Below, piece after piece: positions 55,128-64,000 of a DNA stretch of 64,000 nucleotides. Position 1 is the stretch's first letter. Each line of letters begins with the position of its first letter. Source of the DNA: Rhodocaloribacter litoris (lineage in GTDB: Bacteria > Bacteroidota > Rhodothermia > Rhodothermales > ISCAR-4553); the NCBI RefSeq assembly GCF_011682235.2, contig NZ_CP076718.1:1637141-1701140 (forward strand), read 5' to 3'. The notes below the pieces were generated by a model, which saw only the letters and a list, made by a program, of their open reading frames with translations, made no database searches and was not told the origin of the DNA. A program made the translations under genes and the position numbers.

Positions 55128-56165
55128 TCACTCCGCATACCCGTGCTCGCGGAGCCAGGCTTCGCCGCGCCCTTTGATGTGCTCGTCCCAGTACTGCATC
55201 CAGGCCGGTCCTTCGGTGGCGAGGCGTTCCCAGTCCACCGGCATCGGGGTGATCGTCACGCGGGTGATCCAGGCGGGCAGCCGCGCGGGGTCGAGGTCGG
55301 TGCGGACGGGGATGCGGTAGTAGGTGCGGGCCTGCTCGACGAGGGCGCTGTCCGAGGTGACGAACTCGTAGAACTGCTTCGCCCGCTCCAGGTTGGGCCC
55401 GTTCTTGACAAGCGCGATGGCGTCGTTCAGCACGGGCGTGCCCGAGGCCGGGATCACGTAGTCGAACGGGTAGCCGTTGATCTCCGCCTGGATGTACGTA
55501 TCCGGCATGTTCCAGAGCGTCAGGTCGCCCTCCTCGCGGGCGATCTTGAGGTAGAGCTGGGTGGGGTCGGCGGCGTACGTCTTCGTGTTGGCGTCGAGGC
55601 GGGCCAGCCAGGCATAGCCCTCCTCCACGGTGGGCTGCCGCATGATCATCGCCCCCCAGATGGTGCGCATGGTGCTGGAGGCGAGGGGGTAGCGGACGAT
55701 GATGCGGTCGTCCCATTTGGGGTCGAGCAGGTCGTCCCAGTCCTTCGGGGCCTCCTCCGGCGCAAGGGTGCGGCTGTTGAACATGATCACCTCGGGCGTG
55801 AGGTAGGTGGCGTACCAGAAATGCGCGGGGTGGTGGGCGTCGTCCGGGACGGCCTCGGCCCAGGAGGGGACGTACGGCTCGAGCAGCCCTTCACGGGCGG
55901 CGCGGTCGAACATGGGGCCGTCACCGCCCCACCACAGGCTGGCCTGCGGGTTCTGCCGCTCGGTACGGATGCGGTCGTAGGCGTCCTGCCCGCCCATGTC
56001 GATCCACTGCACGTTCACCTCCGGGTGCAGCCGCTCGAACGCCTCCTCATACTGCGAGAGCATCTCTTTGCCGTGCGGCGAATAGATGACGAGCGTCTCG
56101 CGGGCGTCGCCCCCGCAGCCCGCCAGCATGAGCCCTCCCAGCATCCACACGATGAGTGTACGCAT
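55128..56165 (-). CDS. ABC transporter extracellular solute-binding lipoprotein (iron(III)-type)
   Basis: The 345-aa protein has lipoprotein signal MRTLIVWMLGGLMLAGC. TLVIYSPHGKEMLSQYEEAF opens a periplasmic binding protein, followed by WGGDGPMFDRAAREGLLEPY, PKDWDDLLDPKWDDRIIVRY and ALVKNGPNLERAKQFYEFVT. This order is typical of Fe3+ (FutA/AfuA-like) or spermidine-type binding proteins. No permease or ATPase is next to it; the flanking gene is the broken transposase. The ATG at 56165 gives the lipobox. Confidence 0.85.
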   Translation of the reverse strand: MRTLIVWMLGGLMLAGCGGDARETLVIYSPHGKEMLSQYEEAFERLHPEVNVQWIDMGGQDAYDRIRTERQNPQASLWWGGDGPMFDRAAREGLLEPYVPSWAEAVPDDAHHPAHFWYATYLTPEVIMFNSRTLAPEEAPKDWDDLLDPKWDDRIIVRYPLASSTMRTIWGAMIMRQPTVEEGYAWLARLDANTKTYAADPTQLYLKIAREEGDLTLWNMPDTYIQAEINGYPFDYVIPASGTPVLNDAIALVKNGPNLERAKQFYEFVTSDSALVEQARTYYRIPVRTDLDPARLPAWITRVTITPMPVDWERLATEGPAWMQYWDEHIKGRGEAWLREHGYAE

Positions 56166-56213
56166 ACGGTCTGTCCCCGGTCTGTTGCTGTGCCTGATCC
56201 CGCGCCCCGCCCA

Positions 56214-56300
56214 TCCCGGCGGCCACGCGACGGCCTGCAAACTACCCGATCCGCCGCAGGTTGGCAAATTTGAATACAAGCTTCTTCTTCTCTACCTTCA
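56214..56300. repeat. Copy A of the PcrA 3'-end repeat
   Basis: 56214-56268 is identical (55 bp) to 62249-62303, covering the helicase stop, its last codons and 28 bp of 3' flank. From 56269 to about 56300 the match decays but remains alignable. In the minus-strand frame it reads KVEKKKLVFKFANLRRIG then stop, against EVGQKKLVLKFANLRRIG in the helicase. Confidence 0.92.
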
Positions 56301-56389
56301 AATATTCTCACGGCCGACCCCATCATACCTGCTCAGATGAATCGTTGTGCCGCTAGAAAGACCATTCATAAGCACCGGAGTGAAGTTAT

Positions 56390-56953
56390 ATGCACACTAC
56401 GCTGGATCGGCTGGCGAAGGCACTGAATGTGCCGGGTGAACCGGCCTCAGACACGAAGCGCGACTCCCTTCGCCGCACATGGATACGCCTCGGAATCATG
56501 GCAGGCATCTTCTATCTATGCTCGTTCGTTTTCCCGCTGCTGCTCGGAAAAATACTGGAGATACCCTCGCCGCCCTTCTGGGCCCTGGCCGGATTCTCGC
56601 TCCTCGCCATGGCCTGTGTGGGCGCCCCTGTGGCGGCCATACTGCAATGGGCCTCCTGGCGCGAGGACGTGCGCGCCTTTCTGGATCACCCATCGCCTCC
56701 CCAGGACCTGGCTAGCTGGATCGACCGGAAACAGCGGGCCATGCTCCTCACACCCGTATGGGCAACGATAGGCATTGTGGCGGCCGCCGCACTAGCGTAT
56801 CCCCTGGGCCTGAAGTTCATTCATGACCCCACCTACGTTCGCCAGCTTCTGATCTTGTTCAGCGGGTGGGGCATCCTGGCCACGACGCTTGCCTGCCTTG
56901 CCTTCGCCTTCAAGTTGCGCCGCGCACACCAAGCCAGGATCAGTATGCCGTAA
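56390..56953 (+). CDS. Unknown four-helix membrane protein between helicase-end repeats
   Basis: The product is 187 aa. The start at 56390 is preceded by GGAGTGAAGTT. The N-terminus is charged (about 35 residues). Helices follow at GIMAGIFYLCSFVFPLLLGK, FWALAGFSLLAMACVGAPVA, PVWATIGIVAAAALAYPLGL and LILFSGWGILATTLACLAFA, arranged as two pairs around a cytosolic loop (EDVRAFLDHPSPPQDLASWI). I do not recognise the family. It is the only gene between repeat copies A and B. Confidence 0.65.
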   Translation: MHTTLDRLAKALNVPGEPASDTKRDSLRRTWIRLGIMAGIFYLCSFVFPLLLGKILEIPSPPFWALAGFSLLAMACVGAPVAAILQWASWREDVRAFLDHPSPPQDLASWIDRKQRAMLLTPVWATIGIVAAAALAYPLGLKFIHDPTYVRQLLILFSGWGILATTLACLAFAFKLRRAHQARISMP

Positions 56954-56976
56954 GACGCTCCGGCGGCCCGTCCCTC

Positions 56977-57031
56977 ACCCGATCCGCCGCAGGTTGGCAA
57001 ACTTGAGCACGAGCTTCTTCTGCCCCACCTC
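56977..57031. repeat. Copy B of the PcrA 3'-end repeat
   Basis: All 55 bp are identical to 62279-62333, the helicase's last 18 codons. The stop here is TGA (tca at 56975-56977) instead of TAG. The match ends at the stop codon, whereas copy A continues past it. Confidence 0.93.
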
Positions 57032-57047
57032 CTGTAGGTATCTGACA

Positions 57048-57125
57048 CTACTTTACCAACAAAATCGCTCCATTGACCGTTGTGTCGGCAGCCTCCAGAC
57101 CGTATAAATAGATGCCGCTGGGGCG
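57048..57125 (-). pseudogene. Stranded C-terminal fragment of a T9SS sorting domain
   Basis: The frame reads RPSGIYLYGLEAADTTVNGA then ILLVK and stop, the last strand pair of a T9SS type A tail. No upstream part of the domain (PNPFNP) is present; the frame runs into the IS256-type transposase end at about 57137. It is probably the remnant of a secreted-protein gene destroyed by insertion or deletion. Confidence 0.7.
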
Positions 57126-57136
57126 TAGATGCAATT

Positions 57137-58401
57137 CTAGTTGAAACTTTCTTCGGCAAGGGGCTCCCTCTCTGAGGGATTCCGTGGTTCTATATGTTTG
57201 AGAAGCGCCGCTCGCAGAAGCGGCAAATGTTCGGCGTGGTCGATCCGACGCATTTTCTGTTCCACCTCCAACAGCCCCATCGCCACCCACCGCTGGCGCT
57301 GGTCCGAGTCCATCCACCGCTTCACACGACCGATGTACTTCGAGAGCTGGCTGTTGAGGTTCTTTCGGACGCGTTCCGCGTCCAGATGCAATTGGTCGTC
57401 TTGAGACTCTTGCCCAGCTGCTCGAACAGCCCCAGCCGGTGCAGCGTCAGCGTCTCTTCGAGGCCCTCGAGGAGGCTGCGTGCAGCCGAGCGGTTGACCT
57501 GCTCCAACTCCGCGTGAATTTCCATCAGCGCTGCTTTGGCCTCTCCGTAGTCTACCTTCTGGTAGGCCCGCTGGAGCTTGCGGCGATAGCTGGCCTGATC
57601 TTGTCTCGGCAAATAGCTGACGACGTTCTCGCGTTTATGCCACTGGCAGCGCTGCACCTCGGCGCAGGTGCCGAAGACCTCTCGTACCGCCTTGTAGAGC
57701 CCCTTCGAGCCATCGATGACGCACAAGAGGCCTTCGCCGAAGTCCAGGCCCCGCCCGATCAGATCCTGGAGCAGGCCCTTGATCGCTCCGGTGTTCTCCG
57801 TCGTCGTCTCGACAAAGCCCAGGGGCAGCTTCCGTCCATCGATCGTCAAGCCGAGACAGATCACGAGTTGCACGCCGGCCAGGTGCTTCCCGTCGATCCA
57901 GAGCGCAACGAAGTCTTCCTCGGCCAGACTACGCTGCTCGAAGGCCTCCAAGGCCCGCCGGCTGCGCTCTTGGAAGGCCCGGCTGACCGACGATTGGCTC
58001 AGCCCGAAGCCGTCAAGGAACGCCGAGGCCACGCGCCCGTAGTCGCGTTGCGAGAGCCCCAGCAGAATCGCCTCTTCCAGGCGCTGGTCCATCTCGAGGG
58101 GCTGCTTCATCTGCTGGTAGGATTCCAAAGAACGTTCCCGGTCGGCTTCAACCTCGCGCACGCGGGGCACCTCGATGGGCACGCGCTCGGAGCCGATGCG
58201 GATCGAGCCGGGATTCGAGCCCCAGCGCCGGTAGCGCCCCTCAAGGGGCTTATCCCGGCTGTAGCGCGCGCCACACAGGCCAACGACTTCCTCGTCGAGG
58301 ATCTCCCGTGCCAGCAGGCGAGCCAGTTCGGCGTAGTGCTGCAAGAGATGCAGTTTCACGTCGAGCCCACTGCGGAGCAACTCACCCAGCCGCTCAGGCA
58401 C
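57137..58401 (-). pseudogene. IS256-family (mutator-type) transposase, frameshifted
   Basis: The first frame (58401 down to about 57385) shows YRRWGSNPGSIRIGSERVPI, FVALWIDGKHLAGVQLVICL (first Asp), LCVIDGSKGLYKAV (second Asp), QRCQWHKRENVVSYLP and LEGLEETLTLHRLG (Glu). The second frame (from 57391) gives NLNSQLSKYIGRVKRWMDSD. The break falls at the family motif TTNCI-ENLNSQL, where a net gain of about 20 bp contains a 17-bp palindrome. The GTG at 58401 may not be the native start: the IS3 insertion lies 45 bp upstream. Confidence 0.88.
57367..57383. repeat. 17-bp palindrome in the IS256-type transposase
   Basis: On the gene's strand it reads GGACGCGGAACGCGTCC: 7-bp arms around GAA. Relatives occur at 12904-12920 (16 of 17) and 12724-12740 (15 of 17). 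Confidence 0.88.
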
Positions 58402-58441
58402 CTCTGGCGGAAGTTGGCTCTGTGTCGTATCGTGGTCGTGA

Positions 58442-60146
<1,705 letters not shown>

Positions 60147-60236
60147 GGTATTAACACCTCGTAATTCAAGTTGTAATTCTCGCAAAATATCCAACCAAAG
60201 CATTATCGTATCGATCTTCGAGGCGCCTGCTATCAA

Positions 60237-62072
60237 CTACTGAATCAGCATAACAGCCACCGTGGCGTGAACACCTTTCCCGGACAGCAGCACGAGGTAG
60301 ACGCCGTCCGAAAGACCTCGCCCATCGACCGGTACCGTGTGAAGACGATTGACTACCGGAGTGCCTTCGTAGAGAACCCGAATCCGACGCCCAACCACAT
60401 CATAGAGATCGATCTGAACCGACCCGGCCTGCCGGAGCATGAAGCGAAGGGTCGTCCGGCCCTGAAACGGGTTCGGGTAGGCTTCCAGATGCACCAGCGA
60501 TCCAGGTACATTTCCCGCTTCACCGAACTCAACGCCCGTTGATACCGGAGGAGCAGAAAACTCGTACGCCCCCATGTCCACAACGGCCAACCCGGTGCCT
60601 CCGTCGTAGGCCCGCACGTTTCCGTCGAGGTCGACCGGTAGGGGCTCGGTCACGTCCCCATCTCCGTCGAGGTCCAGGCTGTCAGACGGCAGCGCCGCAT
60701 TGTCTCCTGCGTCGATGGCCGGAGAGCCTGCGCGCAGCCGCAGGTCGTCGTCCTCGGTGCCCATCACGCCATCGAACCCTGCAGCGTCGACGAACAGCGG
60801 ATCTGCGAAGAGGTTGCCACCGCCGTCTTCGGTGTCGAGCGGCACGCCCCCCTCGATCAGACTGTGCGCGAGCACAAGCACCGTTGGCCCGACCGACGTC
60901 GTCCCATTATAGACCTCATCGGTGCCCATCACGGCGCTGTTGCCCCAGAGAATACTGTTCGTCAGGACCGGCCGCCCATACCAGTTGTAGAGTCCCCCGC
61001 CATTGCCGACAGCCGTATTACCACTGAACGTCAGATTGGTGGCTGTGAACGAGCCGGCATCGGGGAACACATTGTAGATGCCCCCACCATCGCCTGCGGC
61101 TGTGTTGCCACTGAAAAGTACGTTGGCCAGCATGGTCTCGCTTTCATCATTGAAGAGCCCCCCACCGTCGAAAGGCGCCGCGCGGTTGCCTATGAAGACC
61201 GTATTGATCAAGGTCTGGCTCCCCTGACGGTTGTACACGCCTCCTCCCCAGCCCCCCACATTCCCGATAAAACGCGTGTCGATGACAACCACCTCGCTAC
61301 GGTCATTGTACAATCCTCCGCCGAAGGAGGTGCTCACATTGTCGCGAAACGTGACATACCGAAGCACTGTATGGGCGTAGCTGTTAGCCATTCCTCCCCC
61401 ATCGGCGCTCGAGACATTGGCCTGAAAGGTCACATGGGTTAGCACCGGTTCACCGGAGTTGGCCATCCCGCCCCCCAGCCCGGCTACATTTCCGGTAAAA
61501 ACGATATGCCGGATAGATGGGCTACCGGCGTTGTCCATCCCGCCCCCCAGATGGGTACGTGGAGGAAAACCGTCCGCCTGTCCTCCGGTAACGATGAACC
61601 CGTCGAGCACGGTGGTGCTGTCTGCGTCGCTGCCGGCCGCCACCACATGATAGCTGTTCTCGCTCCGCGACGGCTCATCGATCGCGACATGATCGTTGTC
61701 GTTGCCCAGCAAGTCCCCCGACAGGATCGTCTCGTTCACTTCCCAGTCCCGTTCTTCCCGGCTCGTCTCGGTCCCGGAGAACCCTCCGTAAAGGGCTACC
61801 CCCTCCTTGAGGACAAAGCTCGCCGAGCGGTCGCCCGGCGTCAAGCCCGCTCCCTGGTCAGGGCGGTAAGTGCCCGAAGCCACCCAGATCTCGTCGCCGG
61901 CCTGCGCCGCCGCCAGCGCATCCTGCAACGACGGGTATGCGGCAGCCCACGAGGTACCGTCCCCCGTCCCCACGGCATCAGCCTTCACGTAAAGTACCCG
62001 TTGCGCTTGTACCCCGGCCGCCATTTCCACGGCCGGCATCCCCAGCATCAGCAGCGACAGAAGCGCAAACAT
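60237..62072 (-). CDS. Secreted right-handed beta-helix protein with T9SS tail
   Basis: The 611-aa protein has a signal peptide ending GVQAQ (about residue 24). VLYVKADAVGTGDGTSWAAA and LQDALAAAQAGDEIWVASGT are the choice-of-anchor Q / DUF1565-type opening. About eight beta-helix turns with GGG(M/L)(A/Y)N motifs follow. AGSPAIDAGDN and VDMGAYEF close the helix. The tail EAYPNPFQGRTTLRFML through LSDGVYLVLL is a T9SS type A domain. It lies between the truncated gene and the helicase, inside the B-C segment. Confidence 0.85.
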   Translation of the reverse strand: MFALLSLLMLGMPAVEMAAGVQAQRVLYVKADAVGTGDGTSWAAAYPSLQDALAAAQAGDEIWVASGTYRPDQGAGLTPGDRSASFVLKEGVALYGGFSGTETSREERDWEVNETILSGDLLGNDNDHVAIDEPSRSENSYHVVAAGSDADSTTVLDGFIVTGGQADGFPPRTHLGGGMDNAGSPSIRHIVFTGNVAGLGGGMANSGEPVLTHVTFQANVSSADGGGMANSYAHTVLRYVTFRDNVSTSFGGGLYNDRSEVVVIDTRFIGNVGGWGGGVYNRQGSQTLINTVFIGNRAAPFDGGGLFNDESETMLANVLFSGNTAAGDGGGIYNVFPDAGSFTATNLTFSGNTAVGNGGGLYNWYGRPVLTNSILWGNSAVMGTDEVYNGTTSVGPTVLVLAHSLIEGGVPLDTEDGGGNLFADPLFVDAAGFDGVMGTEDDDLRLRAGSPAIDAGDNAALPSDSLDLDGDGDVTEPLPVDLDGNVRAYDGGTGLAVVDMGAYEFSAPPVSTGVEFGEAGNVPGSLVHLEAYPNPFQGRTTLRFMLRQAGSVQIDLYDVVGRRIRVLYEGTPVVNRLHTVPVDGRGLSDGVYLVLLSGKGVHATVAVMLIQ

Positions 62073-62248
62073 ACCCCCACCCAGACGGATTACACCCCAA
62101 AAAGGACGAATATTCCTACATGCACAATCTGTAAACGAGAAGACCTACAACGACCATCCGCTGATTACCGAACCATACACCGCAAAATAAATCCTTAACC
62201 TAATCACCACAAGGTAAGGCATGCATTATTACCTCTTTCGCCCGCTCG

Positions 62249-62333
62249 TCCCGGCGGCCACGCGACGGCCTGCAAACTACCCGATCCGCCGCAGGTTGGC
62301 AAACTTGAGCACGAGCTTCTTCTGCCCCACCTC
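62249..62333. repeat. Copy C: the native PcrA gene end
   Basis: This is the functional 3' end of the helicase gene with its flank. 62249-62303 equals copy A and 62279-62333 equals copy B, so C combines the coding side of B and the downstream side of A. Confidence 0.93.
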
Positions 62334-64000
62334 TTTGAAGAAGACGACCGCCTTGGCCTGGGCGCCCGCCCCTTCTAGCGAGAGCACCTTGCCTTCGCCG
62401 AAGAGGGGGTGTTCGACCCGCATGCCGGGGGTGAACGCCCCGCCTTCCCCTTCGTCGTAGACGATGCGCCGCTCGCCGCCGCCCCGCTGGCCGCCGCCCC
62501 CGGTACGCGGTTTCTTCTCGCCCCGCAGGTTCTTCCGGTAATAGTGGGGGTCGATGCGGTCGTAGGTGTCGGTGGCGCCGGCGCCGGCCTGGAAGCGGCC
62601 GGCGCGGGGACGGAAGGCGGTGCCGGCCTCGGTGCGGATGAGGTCGGGGTCGAGCTCGTCGAGGAAGCGGCTGCGCACGGCCGGCTGCTGTTCGCCGTAG
62701 CGGTAGCGGCTGCGCGCGTAGCTCAGGTACAGGTGCCGCTCCGCCCGGGTGACGCCCACGTAGAAGAGCCGCCGTTCCTCCTCGAGGTCCTTGCGGTCCT
62801 GCGCGGCCGCGGCCAGCGGGAAAAGGCCTTCCTCGAGGCCCGTGATGAAGACGACGGGAAACTCGAGGCCCTTCGAGGCATGGAGCGTCATGAGCGTGAC
62901 GCGGTTCTCGTCGTCGTCGACGCTGTCGGCGTCGGTCAGCAGGGAGACTTCCTGGAGGAAGGCGCTGAGGGTGCCCTGCTCACCCGCGCCGGCGGTGAAC
63001 TCGGCGATGGCGTTGAGGAGTTCGTTCACGTTCTCCCACCGCACGAGGTTTTCGGGCGTGTCGTCCCGGCGGAGGTCGTCCAGGATGCCGGATTCGCGGA
63101 TGAGGTCGCGGGCGAGTTCGTCGGCGGGGCGGGAGGTAGCCTGCGCGGCGTGCCGGGCGATGAGGAAGCGGAAGGCCTCCACGGCGCTTACGGCGCGGGC
63201 GGGCAGCCCGGCCTCCTCGGCGCGCTCGAGGGCCTGCCAGATGCCCAGCCCCTCGCGCCGGGCGTAGTCGAAGAGGGCCTCCTGCGTCTTGCCCCCGATG
63301 CCGCGCGTGGGGTAGTTGATGACGCGGCGCAGGCTGGCCTCGTCGTTCGGGTTGACGACCAGGCGCAGGTAGGCCAGCGCGTCCTTGATCTCGCGGCGCT
63401 GGTAGAACGAGACGCCGCCGACGACGCGGTACGGGAGGCCGCCCCGGCGGAGCGCCTCCTCCAGCGAACGGCTCTGCGCGTTGGTCCGGTAGAGCACGGC
63501 GAAGTCGCGGAAGGTATAGCCCTGGCGCACGTGCAGGTCGCGGATGGTGCGCTCCACCTTCTGCGCCTCGTCCCGCTCCGAGATGGCCTCCAGCAGCGTC
63601 ACCGGCTCGCCGTCGCTGTTTTCCGTCCAGAGCGACTTCTCGAGCTGGTCCTGGTTGTGGCGGATGATGGCGTCGGCCAGGCGGAGGATGGTCTTCGTGG
63701 AGCGGTAGTTCTGTTCGAGGCGGACGGTTTTCGCTTCGGGGTAGTCCCGCTGGAACGAGAGGATATTGGTGATGTCGGCCCCGCGGAAGGCGTAGATGCT
63801 CTGCGCGTCGTCGCCCACCACGCACAGGTTCTTGTGGCGGGCGGCCAGCAGCTTCGCCAGCACGTACTGCGCGTGGTTGGTGTCCTGGTACTCGTCGATG
63901 TGGAGATAGCGCCAGCGGTGCTGGTACTTCTCCAGCACGTCGGCGTGCTGCCGGAACAGCTCGATGGGCTTGAGCAGGAGGTCGTCGAAGTCCATTGCGT
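62277..64000 (-). CDS. pcrA: UvrD/PcrA-family ATP-dependent DNA helicase, 5'-truncated by window edge
   Basis: About 574 C-terminal residues are visible. Motifs present are II (LHIDEYQDTN), III (VVGDDAQSIYAFRGADI), IV (RLEQNYRST), V (LMTLHASKGLEFPVVFITGL) and VI (EEERRLFYVGVTRAERHLYL). Motif I (Walker A) lies beyond 64000. The C-terminus has a Gly/Arg linker and a Tudor-like domain (GMRVEHPLFGEGKVLSLEGA, ending LKFANLRRIG), typical of PcrA, which binds RNA polymerase in other bacteria. The helicase unwinds DNA 3' to 5' in repair and conflict resolution. Its last codons are the repeated sequence. Confidence 0.93.
   Translation of the reverse strand, partial: AMDFDDLLLKPIELFRQHADVLEKYQHRWRYLHIDEYQDTNHAQYVLAKLLAARHKNLCVVGDDAQSIYAFRGADITNILSFQRDYPEAKTVRLEQNYRSTKTILRLADAIIRHNQDQLEKSLWTENSDGEPVTLLEAISERDEAQKVERTIRDLHVRQGYTFRDFAVLYRTNAQSRSLEEALRRGGLPYRVVGGVSFYQRREIKDALAYLRLVVNPNDEASLRRVINYPTRGIGGKTQEALFDYARREGLGIWQALERAEEAGLPARAVSAVEAFRFLIARHAAQATSRPADELARDLIRESGILDDLRRDDTPENLVRWENVNELLNAIAEFTAGAGEQGTLSAFLQEVSLLTDADSVDDDENRVTLMTLHASKGLEFPVVFITGLEEGLFPLAAAAQDRKDLEEERRLFYVGVTRAERHLYLSYARSRYRYGEQQPAVRSRFLDELDPDLIRTEAGTAFRPRAGRFQAGAGATDTYDRIDPHYYRKNLRGEKKPRTGGGGQRGGGERRIVYDEGEGGAFTPGMRVEHPLFGEGKVLSLEGAGAQAKAVVFFKEVGQKKLVLKFANLRRIG

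Noticed and set aside
56214-57031. Copies A and B read as ordinary transcription terminators.
   Set aside because: They are not self-complementary; their identity is with coding sequence of the helicase end, in frame up to the stop.

Overview
The window reads as chromosome from a GC-rich, probably thermophilic or halophilic member of the Rhodothermales (phylum Rhodothermota/Bacteroidota). This is inferred from family content, not from an rRNA gene, since none is present. The signs are three secreted proteins ending in type IX secretion (T9SS) type A sorting tails (PNPFNP-like motif plus a final SG[VI]Y[LV]Y-like strand), an ECF sigma/FecR/TonB-receptor cassette of Bacteroidota type, FG-GAP and choice-of-anchor proteins, and a Bacteroidota-style RNase E/G. 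No tRNA, rRNA or CRISPR array was seen.

Layout. 0-12 kb is mostly minus strand: a cut isochorismatase-like hydrolase, a YqgE pair, a secreted M30-like metalloprotease, a polysaccharide flippase with a YdjM-like membrane protein, a low-GC two-gene islet (membrane protein plus 61-aa protein), aroQ, a PhnP-like MBL hydrolase, an outer-membrane protein and RNase E/G. 12.1-13.4 kb is non-coding and holds palindromes plus a probable decayed IS200/IS605-type element. 13.4-30 kb carries citrate synthase, secreted propeller and HEAT proteins, DUF2911/DUF6503-type proteins, HU, a zinc-ribbon/TPR protein, a TPM protein, a CNT nucleoside transporter, a lipase-like esterase, an orphan DUF2357/PD-(D/E)XK nuclease, D-Ala-D-Ala ligase, a phosphoesterase and an M61 peptidase.

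30-42.5 kb has a choice-of-anchor B protein, a TolC/HlyD/ABC-ATPase efflux operon without its permease, a PrcB-like lipoprotein, a YCF48-like lipoprotein, a methyltransferase/SelW-like pair, a LIC_10091-like lipoprotein, a TRIC channel, a Tat-exported TIM-barrel protein and YccF. 42.7-50 kb is one signalling locus (sigma, FecR, TonB receptor) followed by a secreted protein of six CHRD repeats on an exact 369-bp period. 51.5-53.5 kb is a MarR/quinone-oxidoreductase/DoxX operon with a clear operator palindrome. 53.7-55.1 kb holds an M15 peptidase and a RAYT transposase broken by a 40-bp tandem duplication.

The most unusual part is 56.2-62.3 kb. The last codons and stop of the PcrA/UvrD helicase gene at the right edge occur three times in direct orientation (56214-56300, 56977-57031, 62249-62333). 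They bracket two segments in the way attL/attR sites bracket an integrated island. The inner segments hold an unknown membrane protein, a stranded T9SS tail, an IS256-family transposase, a complete IS3-family element with a 3-bp target duplication, an AT-rich secreted protein cut by the IS3, and a beta-helix T9SS protein. Both IS transposase genes are frameshifted by an insertion containing a 17-bp palindrome of the same design (7-bp arm, GAA, 7-bp arm). The IS256 palindrome has two relatives in the 12.7-12.9 kb non-coding region.
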